From positions 806,001 to 870,000 of the forward strand of contig QXJR01000003.1 of assembly GCA_020975725.1 (NCBI GenBank): 64,000 nt of DNA, read 5' to 3'. Made by a program: the position numbers and the translations under genes. The DNA comes from Picocystis sp. L7. Lineage: Eukaryota; Chlorophyta; Picocystophyceae; Picocystales; Picocystaceae. Within the stretch, counting starts at the first letter, position 1. The number at the start of each line of letters is the position of its first letter. Below are positions 1-8,845 of this stretch, piece after piece. A model generated the notes under the pieces. The model saw only the letters and a list, made by a program, of their open reading frames with translations, made no database searches and was not told where the DNA came from.

Positions 1-1
1 T

Positions 2-376
2 TTCTGCTTTTTTGGTCAGGGCAACCGGCACGGCCTGGATTCGACCGGGGCCCCTTTCTTTCCCCTCCTGTACGTGGCCATGAACCTGTGTTTCAACGTA
101 TCCGTGCTGCGCTTGGTGCGCCTGACCTCTTCTGTGCTATCCTCTATGGTGATGGCCACCACCGTCCCGTTGACGATCTTGGCATTCATGTTCCACCTTC
201 CGTTGTTGCCCAAGCCTCAACCCGTGGGACCTCTTTTTTGGCCTGGAGTATGGATTTTGTTGGCCGGGTTGGCCGTGTATAACCTCCACGACGCCTCGTT
301 GGAGGGCATCCGAGGCCTTCGCAAAATAAGTGGGACGCGTTCGTCCCCTCGCGGCCATCCTAGTCTTGAGCAATAA
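2..376 (+). CDS. CRT-like (CLT) transporter, 3' part only (cut by window edge)
   Basis: This is the C-terminal 124 residues of a drug/metabolite-superfamily carrier whose start lies left of the window. It is read in frame from base 2 to the TAA at 374-376. The segments DSTGAPFFPLLY, FNVSVLRLVRLTSSV and LFWPGVWILL match, almost residue for residue, the C-terminal third of the complete transporter encoded next on the same strand, so the two are tandem paralogues. At least two C-terminal membrane helices are visible. CRT-like proteins of plants (CLT1-3) move glutathione or gamma-glutamylcysteine across the plastid envelope; that role is inferred from family. The tail after YNLHDAS is longer than in the neighbour and diverges from it. 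An AATAAA (372-377) overlaps the stop codon. Confidence 0.8.
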   Translation, partial: FCFFGQGNRHGLDSTGAPFFPLLYVAMNLCFNVSVLRLVRLTSSVLSSMVMATTVPLTILAFMFHLPLLPKPQPVGPLFWPGVWILLAGLAVYNLHDASLEGIRGLRKISGTRSSPRGHPSLEQ

Positions 377-612
377 ACCTTTGGCCACCGATCCGTTGGC
401 ACCTCCCATTCCATTCCTTCTTTCATGGGATGGCTTTCGTCCTTCTGACCTGGGATGAACGTCTCTTGGTTGTCGTGTCCCCGTCTTCCTTGCTTGCTTG
501 GTGTATGGGGATGGACCCTGGTCCATGGAGGTGGAGATGGAGGGTGCGGTGCTGGGTTTCGAAACGTAGTGGACGTGTCGGACCGAAGGTACACGGGTGG
601 CGCAACCCACCG

Positions 613-1830
613 ATGAGAGCGACATCGACGCTTCTCAAGGCGCATTGGACGGGAAGGAAGGGAACAGAGAAGAGGAGGAAGGACACAGGACGCGGCATGG
701 GATCCAAACAGACGATCGGAACGATGGGGAAACGATGGATGGACGGCAAAAGGAACGACACCAAGGCAGCTGCGACGAACACGGAGGATGGAAGCGGCCG
801 GACCGGAAAGGGAGCACCCTGGCTGTCCATCGCTTCGGTGATGGGATTCAGCGTGCTCAATCGCGTGACCTACAAAATGGCACTCGTCCCACTGGCCAAC
901 CACATCTTCTTCCTCGCCCAGTTCATGACCGTGAGCTACGTCCTCATCTACTCCATCACCTTGTACGTGCGGTACAAGCGGGGATGGGTGACCCAGGAGA
1001 TGCTGGACGTGCCCAAGAAGACGCTGGTGCTTGCCGGCATGTTCGAAGCCGTGGGCCTGACCTTGGGCCTGCTGGGCGCTTCCGGACTCCCAGGCGCTGT
1101 CCTGCCCGTGTTCAGCCAACTCATCCTGATCTGGCAGTTGATACTGTCCTACACCGTGTTGGGACGCAAGTATCCTTTCGCTCAGCTGGTGGGGATCGCC
1201 ATGGTGGCCATTGGTGTTGCGACAGCAGCCATCCCGGGAGACAGCTCGGTCACGTTGAACGTGTCCTCGTGCGCCACCTACCTGATTGTTTACATTCTTT
1301 CGCTGGGGTTTCCGTCCGTGGCCACCATCTTCAAAGAAAAGGTGTTCAAAGATGCGAAAGCCGCCCTGGGAAGGGACCTGGACATATTCGTTGTGAATAC
1401 CTACAGCTCTGTGTTTCAGGGCATAGGTGTCCTTCTCTTCCTTCCGGTGATCAGCAGATTGCAAGGCGTTTCGTTCCGCAACATACCCAGCTACATGTCG
1501 GAGGGGTTCTATTGTTTCATCGGACAAGGGAGCGCCTACGGCATGGATTCGACCGGGGCGCCCTTCTTTCCGCTCCTGTACATGGGGATGAACTTGGTCT
1601 TCAACATATCGGTGCTGCGTTTGCTGCGGTCGACCTCTTCGGTGATATCATCCATGGTCCTTTCCACGACCATACCTCTTACGATCCTTGCTTTCATGGT
1701 GCAACTTCCGCTGCTACCGGCACCTAGACCAGTGGGGCCGATGTTTTGGCCCGGGGTAGGGATTCTGTTTTTGGGTTTGGGCATCTACAATTTCCACAAG
1801 GGCGCATCGTCGAAGGAGAAGCAAGGATAG
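613..1830 (+). CDS. CLT1: CRT-like (CLT) transporter, probably plastid thiol transporter
   Basis: A complete carrier of the chloroquine-resistance-transporter-like family (drug/metabolite superfamily). After about 60 basic, Ser/Thr-containing residues that could be a transit peptide come roughly ten hydrophobic spans. Family-typical stretches are visible: NRVTYKMALVPL, FFLAQFMTVSYVLIY, the PFAQLVGIAMVAIGV helix, DIFVVNTYSSVFQ, and MGMNLVFNISVLRLL near the C-terminus. Plant CLTs export glutathione and gamma-glutamylcysteine from plastids. The start at 613 is a choice among in-frame ATGs (697 is possible); the open frame goes back to 430 but that part looks non-coding. It lies head-to-tail behind a paralogue (2-376) and converges on the DeSI-like gene, 98 bp from stop to stop. 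Confidence 0.85.
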   Translation: MRATSTLLKAHWTGRKGTEKRRKDTGRGMGSKQTIGTMGKRWMDGKRNDTKAAATNTEDGSGRTGKGAPWLSIASVMGFSVLNRVTYKMALVPLANHIFFLAQFMTVSYVLIYSITLYVRYKRGWVTQEMLDVPKKTLVLAGMFEAVGLTLGLLGASGLPGAVLPVFSQLILIWQLILSYTVLGRKYPFAQLVGIAMVAIGVATAAIPGDSSVTLNVSSCATYLIVYILSLGFPSVATIFKEKVFKDAKAALGRDLDIFVVNTYSSVFQGIGVLLFLPVISRLQGVSFRNIPSYMSEGFYCFIGQGSAYGMDSTGAPFFPLLYMGMNLVFNISVLRLLRSTSSVISSMVLSTTIPLTILAFMVQLPLLPAPRPVGPMFWPGVGILFLGLGIYNFHKGASSKEKQG

Positions 1831-1928
1831 GAGTCCAGGGCGAGGCGCAAGCATTGATTATTTCGACGGAGGGTTTCTTCCATCCGTGCGTATGCTTTCA
1901 TTCATTTTTCTTCGTCCCCGTCCGCAGC

Positions 1929-2471
1929 TCAGGATCGCGCTTGCGTTTCTTCATCCTCGTCGACGACGTTTTGGGACGCGTTGGCTTGCTGTTGGTTCTG
2001 CACGAGGTTGCTGATCAGGTTGGCGAAGAAGCTTCCGGCTGGCGTGGACATGATTTCTTGGGGCAGGTTGAGGATGTGCCGTGGGATGTCCTTGCCCACG
2101 AGGAAGTTGATCAGCTCTTGCGAGAAATGATTGCAGTTGTTGTGGAGCAGGTGATACTTGTTTCCACGGAACTGTTCTTGGAGGTCTTGGAGGAGTTCTT
2201 CGAGGAGCGGTGGATCGATTTCCGTCCGTCCCATGTCCAAGACTTGGATGGGACTCCCGTAGGAGGTGGATGCGGGCGGACCCGCTTGTATCCCTTCTCC
2301 GGCGCCGTAATAGAGTTCCCTGCCGAACACCACCACGCCGGTGTGATACACGGCGTCCACCTTCCTTCCGAGGATGGACTGCGACATCTGGGCGGCCAGT
2401 CCCATGCTGAGATCGTACACGTGCAGCTGGACCCTTCCTTTCTCGGTCTCTCCCGCGCTTGCCATCGCCAT
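1929..2471 (-). CDS. DESI1: DeSI-1-like deSUMOylating isopeptidase (PPPDE peptidase)
   Basis: A 180-residue cysteine isopeptidase of the PPPDE/DeSI family, which removes SUMO (or ubiquitin-like) modifiers from proteins in cytosol or nucleus. Visible hallmarks are QLHVYDLSMGLA at the N-terminus, the catalytic His in YHTGVVV, the GEGIQAGPP segment, and the catalytic Cys in HNNCNHFSQE, followed by FLVGKDIPRHI. Length and order fit human DESI1 (about 168 residues) throughout. The start at 2471 (MAMASAGETEK) was chosen because the homology begins about ten residues later and the open frame upstream is Arg/Pro-rich; an ATG at 2465 is equally possible. It is divergent from METAP1 with only 201 bp between start codons, and has an acidic C-terminal tail (VVDEDEET). 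Confidence 0.85.
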   Translation of the reverse strand: MAMASAGETEKGRVQLHVYDLSMGLAAQMSQSILGRKVDAVYHTGVVVFGRELYYGAGEGIQAGPPASTSYGSPIQVLDMGRTEIDPPLLEELLQDLQEQFRGNKYHLLHNNCNHFSQELINFLVGKDIPRHILNLPQEIMSTPAGSFFANLISNLVQNQQQANASQNVVDEDEETQARS

Positions 2472-2672
2472 CTTCGCCACAGCTTTGCGCGGCGGTGGAG
2501 CGTCGCACGCGCGCCTTGCACTTCTTCCCACTCGAAATCCGATGGAAGAATCGACGGTTCGAGACACCTTCCCATCGACCCTGACCGAGCCGAGGGAGTT
2601 TCTTCTCGTCGAGGGGTGGGGGTCGAGATCGGTAACCGGTTGGGACGGATGTGGTGGGGATAACCGCGCGAC
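2472..2672. promoter_or_regulatory. Bidirectional promoter, DESI1 / METAP1
   Basis: Only 201 bp separate the two divergent start codons, so both transcripts must begin here. The stretch holds AGGGAGTTTCTTCTC at 2593-2607, a 15-mer that recurs exactly in two other divergent promoters of the window (9808-9822 inverted; 45527-45541). No TATA box is obvious. Confidence 0.55.
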
Positions 2673-3885
2673 ATGGCGACGATGGACGCGTCGGCGGCGG
2701 ACGAGACGTGCGCGCTGCGATGCAATCGGTGAGGGAAGAGGGACGACGGAGGGGAGGGAAAGGGGGACAGGAACGAACGGCTGACCTGGAAAGGACAGGT
2801 GCGGTCGACCCGCCAAGATGCAGTGTCCCACCTGCCTGAAGATGAAGCTGCCGAAGAAAGAAGCCGCCTTCTGCACGCAAGAGTGCTTCAAAACGGCCTG
2901 GAAAGAACACAAACAAGTGCACCAGTGGGGATACGCCGTGAAGAGAGGATCTGCACGCGTGAACACCATGCCGAACTTCGCCTGGACCGGATCCCTGCGT
3001 CCAGACCTCGTCGGTCCCATGCGGAACGTGCCCGAACACATCCCAAGACCAGATTATGCAGAAACGGGATATCCAGAAAGAGAAGCAGAAAGTCCGTACC
3101 AGAAATCGCCGCCCATGCCCACAGCATCGCAGGTGGAGAGAATCAGAGAAGCATGTCGCGTGGGAAGAGAATCCCTGGACCTGGCTCATCGAACCGCTGG
3201 TGTAGGCGTGACCACCGACGAAATCGATCGGGTGGTGCACGAATACATGGTGGAATGTGGAGCGTACCCATCGCCTCTGAACTACTACAACTTCCCAAAG
3301 AGCCTGTGCACTTCCGTGAACGAGGTGATCTGCCACGGCATACCGGACGGGAGGGAGTTGCAGGACGGAGACATCCTGAACGTAGACATCACGGCGTGCA
3401 AGGATGGTTTCAACGGGGATCTCAACGAAACGTTCACCATCGGTAGAGTGGATGACGAAAGCAAACGGGTGATCAAGACGGCATACGACTGCCTCATGAA
3501 GGCCATCGAGGCGGTGAAGCCGGGGATGAGGTTCAGGGACCTGGGGCAAATCATTTCCAATCATGCACATGCAAACAATTGTAGCGTCGTCAAGACCTAC
3601 TGTGGACACGGCATCGGAGAGCTCTTCCACTGCGCGCCGAACATCCCGCACTACGCGCACAACAAAGCGGTCGGGATGATGAAGAAGGGCCAAATTTTTA
3701 CAATCGAGCCCATGATTAACCTGGGAACCTGGCACGACTGCACCTGGCCAGACGGCTGGACCGCTGTCACCAAGGATGGAAAGAGGAGTGCCCAGTTCGA
3801 ACATCAACTCCTGGTCACGGACAGCGGATGCGACGTGCTGACCAAACGACTTCCCACGTCCCCTCCGCTCTGGTGGGAGGAATGA
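2673..3885 (+). CDS. METAP1: Methionine aminopeptidase 1 (cytosolic, zinc-finger type), two exons
   Basis: Removes the initiator Met from nascent proteins at the ribosome. I place two exons, 2673-2728 and 2799-3885 (380 residues). The 70-nt intron starts GTGAGG, has the branch site GCTGACC and ends ACAG. Splicing restores the first half of the N-terminal zinc finger (Cys13, 17, 20, then CGRPAKMQCPTC), which a start at the ATG at 2818 would lose. The second half has Cys and His in FCTQECFKTAW and KEHKQVH. The pita-bread peptidase domain follows with all five metal ligands: Asp in NVDITAC, Asp in GDLNETF, His in GHGIGELFH, Glu in TIEPM and Glu in QFEHQLLV. An AATAAA lies about 30 bp after the stop. 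Confidence 0.92.
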
Positions 3886-3997
3886 TCCCGCCCCGTCCAG
3901 TGGAGAGGAATCGGCATGATCGTGAAATAAAGCCAGACACGAGGTGTTGACGATTCTTTCCGATCGACCGCTTGTTCTGTGGCTGATTGCGTGCGTC

Positions 3998-4975
3998 CTA
4001 CTTCTCCTGCCAAGTGATGTGCTGCTCTTCTTCCTGTATCCCCACCCAATCGAAGTATCTGCTGGTTCCGATCCCGTGGACCTGGTAGTCTGCCCACGCC
4101 ACCATGGTGGGGTAGGTGAGTTCCAATATGTCCACAATGGCCCTGTCCCCTCTTGCGCAGGGATCCACTTGCCTTTGGATGACTCCTTCGGCGGCCATGG
4201 AGAACTGCGAGTGTCCCGCGTCCTGTATGACCTGCAGCCAGGTTCCCCTCGCGCTCTGCGCGAAGAATTCTTCGTAGGTGATCTCTGTGGGGAAGCAGTC
4301 GGTGGTGAGGGAGGAGCCGACGATGGCCACGGGATGCCCGAGGTTGCCGACGCTCGTCGATCCGGACCTGTCGTCGTCGTCGACTGGATCGATGAGTATC
4401 CCGAAGGACACGTCGTCTTGTCGTTCCAGGGTGATGGCCGCCAGCCTTCCCCCCCTGGAATGTCCTGCCGTTCCCACCTGATTGAAGTCCAGGTTTTGTC
4501 CGAGGGAGGAGCTGCGCACGGCGTCCATGACGTCTGGGTAGAAGCTGAGTTCCAGTTCGTCCCTTTCTCCGGTGTTTGCGTTGTACTGGACGACTGCGTA
4601 TCCCCAGGAGGCGAGCCTGTCCGCGTAGCTGTAGTAGTCCCTGGCCCTGGCACCGAAGCCTTGGTAGAAGTAGACGACGGGATAGGGCGGTTCCATGACG
4701 TCGCATTCGGGCACGGTGACTTCCACTTCCACGTACTGTTCCCTGTTCCAATTTTTCGCACGTTTCGTCGCGTGGATCGGTCAGTTCTCCATCACCTCCT
4801 TCGTCTCGTCCCTTCGTCGTCCTTGGCGTCGTTTCGCCTCCCACCATCGTTGGGTTTGGGTTCGTAGGCTGTCCCTTGTGCTCCTGCAGGGTCCCGGTCG
4901 ATCGTACGGATCTCCTCCCACCCGCTTCCAGGCCATCGTCCCCATCAGGAGCGCGATCGCGGTGCGTCCAGCCAT
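3998..4975 (-). CDS. Chlorophyllase-like alpha/beta hydrolase, probably two exons
   Basis: Chlorophyllases cleave phytol from chlorophyll. The main exon (3998-4735) has YPVVYFYQGFGA (oxyanion-hole region), GYAVVQYNAN and the GHSRGGRLAA nucleophile elbow; GHSRGG is the chlorophyllase form of GxSxG. Asp in ILIDPVDDD and a late His (DAGHSQFS) could complete the triad. The main exon has no good ATG at its 5' end. A 54-nt exon at 4922-4975 (MAGRTAIALLMGTMAWKR) joins in phase across a 186-nt intron with GTGGGA donor, ACTGACC branch site and CAG acceptor; the encoded N-terminus is short and hydrophobic, like a signal or transit start. Family is fairly sure, substrate is not. It converges on METAP1, 112 bp from stop to stop. 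Confidence 0.7.
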
Positions 4976-5019
4976 GGCGGTGGATCCCGTGCTGCGCCAC
5001 GTCGAAGGGTAGAGGTTGT

Positions 5020-5261
5020 CCCTGCTCGTTCGGGCCCCTCCCTCTCTCCCTCTCTCCCTCGCTGCCACGGGGAGGGTGGGGAGGGGAGAGATCCAGGAGA
5101 AAGGGGCTGTAGCGGGACCCCTCTCCCCCCCCCCTCTCCCTCTCAACCAGTCCCTCCCTGTCCCGATGGGTCGACGAGAGGGGGGGTGGGGTTCGACGCC
5201 ACGAGGGAGGAGGAAGGGGGGGGCTGTAGCCGAGGATCCGTTGGGGGGAGGGGAAAAGGGG
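5020..5261. repeat. Low-complexity CT-rich and G-rich tracts
   Basis: Runs of CTCTCCCT and poly-C alternate with G-rich runs just upstream of the chlorophyllase-like gene. Similar pyrimidine tracts sit in other divergent promoters here (9550-9710, 53520-53850), so this may be promoter sequence rather than a satellite. Confidence 0.6.
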
Positions 5262-5273
5262 GTGCCCCCCCCC

Positions 5274-5989
5274 GGAAGCGACTGAAAAATGGTCCCCCAA
5301 AGGGCTGAATTTCGGTCCCCCCCCCCTACAGATGCACTTTCGAACAGATGCACCCCACTCGATCGACTTAACCCAGTGTTCACAAAGGGAAGACGGGGAC
5401 AATCGAAAAGAACGGAACGGCTACAAACAAGAAGGTCGATTCGACACCAACAAAATTGTCAAAGGGTTCCTGCTATGGGTCATACATCACGTGGCCCGTT
5501 TGGAAGCGAATTGTACATCACGAACTCCGAAGAAGGGATGCTACATGGAGGAGTGGCAACGTGAACTTACAGACGTTTTGTCACGGAACCACCACGTGAG
5601 GCTTCGAGATGCTTTCAACGTGGTATCCTTGAGATCGCATGAAGATCGTCTTGCATTAGTAGTGTGCAAGGATGAGAGATGTTTTGTACATCCATTTTGT
5701 TCTCCCATGAAGAACCTAGAAGGGAGGAAAACTTGCATCAACGGTGCCTTGAGACGGAAGGGAATGACCTCGTGACCACCCACTAGGTTTGTTTCCGTTC
5801 CGCGGATCCACGTTCTTCCCCGTTCCTATCCTTTCGTGCATGGTAGTTCCGTCCCTCTTCTTGTTTCCCGCCTTCTCTTCGTAAACACTGGGTTAAGTCG
5901 ATCGAGTGGGGTGCATCTGTTCGAAAGTGCATCTGGAGGGGGGGGGACCGAAATTCAGCCCCTTGGGGGACCATTTTTCAGTCGCTTCC
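5274..5989. mobile_element. Non-autonomous TIR DNA element (Mutator-like/MITE candidate)
   Basis: A 716-bp unit bounded by long inverted termini of about 120 bp that begin GGAAGCGACTGAAAAATGG. The left copy (5274 to about 5395) and right copy (about 5870 to 5989, reversed) differ at only a handful of positions. The flanks carry the direct repeat GTGCCCCCCCCC (5262-5273 and 5990-6001), as expected for a 9-12 bp target-site duplication. Long termini plus such a duplication suggest a Mutator-like non-autonomous element. The AT-richer middle has open frames (for example 5332-5775) with no transposase motif. The high similarity of the termini argues for a young insertion. Confidence 0.75.
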
Positions 5990-6001
5990 GTGCCCCCCCC
6001 C

Positions 6002-7295
6002 CCTCCCACGTGGGGATTCCCCCCCCCTCCTTCCACTGTCTCGTGGACAGGAGAGGGAGGAAACGAGGTGGGAAACGAAAGAAACCAAGGGGAAGGAAGA
6101 AGGACCCCCATGGGAAAGCCACGTCCAGCGAGGAAGCTCGATCGGACAATGGGTGGGAACCGAAGAACCCACCCTCATCCCCCCGCGTGCCGATCCACCT
6201 GCAAAGACGGATTAGAGGAATACAAACAGCGGACCAACGTACCTGACCACCGCCAAGGAAACCGCGTCGATCCCGACCTCGCAGACCACGAGACGCCTTC
6301 CCATCGCACGTGGGAGGAGTGGAAGGAATCGAGCGAAGCCCAGGGACGAAGGGGAAGGAGATGGGAACCGATGGAAGGACGGACGCGGACACGGGTAGGT
6401 CCTTCCGACACGATCCACGATCCACGCCGACGTCCATCGACCGTGCGCACCTCTCGGACCGCGGGACGAGAGGAGGACCCTGCGTTCCTTGTCCTACGCG
6501 GGCGGGCATCGTCATCCTCGACATGGACCGGACGGAATGGCGCATCCATCGAGACGAAACGCATCGGTGGAGGCCTCGAGCGCCACGTCCTACCTTCATC
6601 GCCTCGTCGGAACAAGTCGGGACCGACCCCACCACGGACCCATGGAATCGCAGTTCGGAATGCAAACGAACATCGATCGCAGAGGACGCGAGCCGCGGCG
6701 TTCGCGATCCAAGATGGAGGGGTGCGCTTCCGATCGAAGGTCCGAAACCAACCGTGCCCGTCGAGGACGTCGCGCCCCGTTGGGCCTCGACGGGCGAAGG
6801 AACCCGACCCTTCGCGGCCGTTCGGATCGTCGGAACGGGATCCTCCCGTTGACCGGATGCCGAAGAGGATGCGGCACGCTGCGATTTCGCCCCTTTTCCT
6901 CGACCGAACCTCTTGGTCCGTCGCCGGATGCGGTACATCCACTGCAGAGGAATCAGCCGCCGGATGCTTGGGAAGGGATCTTCGTGCTTCGTTCGAACAC
7001 AACGTCTCCGACCGGCACCAGACGCCACTTCCGACGCACGCGGCGAGCGAACGCGCGCCTCGCACGCCTCGTGAGAAGGACCCCGGAGCTCACACACGGC
7101 ACGGGAACCGCCTCGGTGCTCGATTTCGCGGAAGGGTGGGAGAGGGAGCGCCCAGCAAGGACGAAGAACGGCTCGAAACCGACCCTACGGAATATTCCGG
7201 AGGGCTGGGAACTTCCTGCCAGTGCTGAAGGCTTCCGAGCCGACGCCGATCGCTTCGACCGGTGGAACTCCTGCTCGCCTTGTGCAAACGGCAAG
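6002..7295. other. Intergenic region upstream of the ATP-grasp gene; nothing recognised
   Basis: About 1.3 kb of GC-rich sequence. Frames are open on both strands, but their products are Arg/Pro/Ser-rich with no domain, as expected by chance. It probably holds the 5' flank and leader of the next gene. No RNA gene was recognised. Confidence 0.5.
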
Positions 7296-8708
7296 ATGAG
7301 CAACCAGGAAAAGAGCTCGAACGGGAGGACGAAGAGGCAGCCCAGGAAAACGTACTGGGAGGCCGCTCTGCCTTGGGGAAGACCCAGCAAGGGGAAGGGC
7401 AAGACCCACAAAAAGAAAACCAGAAGCCTGTTGTGTGATGTCAAGAACACCTTCGAATCGACCGGCACAGACCAGTGCCTCGATACTGTTTTGAAAGCAC
7501 AACCCAAGAAACCCGATGGGAAAATTCTCGTGCTGGAATGCCGCGGGGGAACGGACAAGGGCACCAGCGGCCATCGAAGGGACACCGTGCCCATATGCAA
7601 TGCCCTCATCGACATGGGATGGTGCTCTTACCCTGTCTTCTATAGCGACAAAGAGGCCGCTCACGTCGAAGCAGAGCTGATGGCTGCAGATGGTGTGGTG
7701 GTCCGGGTGAATCCAGCCGTGTATGAGGGCGTTACCCAAGGCCTCCTGGACGAGATGTTGGCACGCCTGGCAGAAAGAGGGGTAGCCACGATGTCCCACC
7801 CAGAAACCATGAAGAACATGGGATCCAAAATGGCGATCGTCAAGGTTAACGATCTTCCTTTTGGGATGAAGGACACGTTTGCTTATCGAGACTTTGATGC
7901 ATGGAGCTCAAACTTCAACAAGACGATCGCCACGGGCCCTCGGGTCATCAAGCAGAACAGGGGCTCGCAAGGGGAGGGAATCTGGGTTTGCAACGTCAAA
8001 GGTGGTGCTTCTGCTGGGGTTCCGGACGAGGGAACTGTGCTGGAGTTACAGGAGGCCAAGGACAATCACAGGGAGGAGATGTCCCTGGGAGATTTTGTCC
8101 GGTTTTGTAGGCAGTACCTGGAGGGGGAGGACGGTCTCATTGTAGACCAGCGCTTCCTGCCTCGCATCGTTGAAGGAGAGATCAGGGTGAACATGATTTA
8201 CGATCAGGCCATCGAGATAGTGCACAAGAAGTGCGTGGATGGTGGGATATCTGCCACCCTTGCCTCTGGCGCAAAGTATGTGCGCTACAGCCCCGCAGAT
8301 CCAAATTTTGCCCCGCTGGTTGCTCTGCTCAAAGACAACCTTGGGAAAATCATGCCTGCCCTGGATCTCGCAAACGTCCCACTTCCCCTGATTTGGAGTG
8401 TAGACTTCATCCTCGGCCCCAAGAACATCGATGGGACAGATTCGTACTTCCTTGGAGAGATAAATTGCTCCTGCGTTGGGATTACAAAGCAGCTGCACCT
8501 CTGCTCTGAAGTTGCAAAGGCTGCCATTTTGATTGTACAGCAAACGCAAACTGCGTTGATGAACCGCGCCGTGACAACCTTTATGGAAGGCACTGCGCAG
8601 GAGGGGGCATGCGCAACTGCATCCTGGGATGCAACCCTGGCCCATGCTGACCCCTCTCAACTCTTCGCAGACAGCATGACGGAGATGCCTTGCCATGTCA
8701 TGAGCTGA
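7296..8708 (+). CDS. Cj0069/DUF6815-like ATP-grasp family protein
   Basis: A 470-residue protein resembling the mostly bacterial Cj0069 family, whose function is unknown to me. About 75 basic residues come first. The core then shows a Rossmann-like region (CNALIDMGW, PVFYSDKEAAHVEAEL), a segment on an assigned number (DGVVVRVNPAVYEG), TMSHPETMKNMGSK, the ATP-grasp lysine and glycine-rich loop (RVIKQNRGSQGEGIW) and the metal-binding end (YFLGEINCSCVG). The ATP-grasp fold implies ATP-dependent carboxylate-amine or thiol ligation, but no substrate can be named. The start is the first ATG of the plausible coding part; the frame stays open back to 6489. Convergent with the glutathione peroxidase gene, 137 bp apart. 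Confidence 0.72.
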   Translation: MSNQEKSSNGRTKRQPRKTYWEAALPWGRPSKGKGKTHKKKTRSLLCDVKNTFESTGTDQCLDTVLKAQPKKPDGKILVLECRGGTDKGTSGHRRDTVPICNALIDMGWCSYPVFYSDKEAAHVEAELMAADGVVVRVNPAVYEGVTQGLLDEMLARLAERGVATMSHPETMKNMGSKMAIVKVNDLPFGMKDTFAYRDFDAWSSNFNKTIATGPRVIKQNRGSQGEGIWVCNVKGGASAGVPDEGTVLELQEAKDNHREEMSLGDFVRFCRQYLEGEDGLIVDQRFLPRIVEGEIRVNMIYDQAIEIVHKKCVDGGISATLASGAKYVRYSPADPNFAPLVALLKDNLGKIMPALDLANVPLPLIWSVDFILGPKNIDGTDSYFLGEINCSCVGITKQLHLCSEVAKAAILIVQQTQTALMNRAVTTFMEGTAQEGACATASWDATLAHADPSQLFADSMTEMPCHVMS

Positions 8709-8845
8709 ATGTTCAGTCTCGACGGCTTGCCAGTGTATATGCAAAATTTGTAAAGATCGTTTGCCCCGACCTTTGAGCCCGTTCCATCGGCATGCTTTGG
8801 TGGTGGGGCTAGTTCATCTGTTTTGCCCGTAGGGTCATGTGGACC

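Noticed and set aside
217-1527. Long antisense open frames over the CRT-like gene and most other genes
   Set aside because: High GC makes long shadow frames common; products are His/Arg/Pro-rich without domains and the sense frames have clear homologues.
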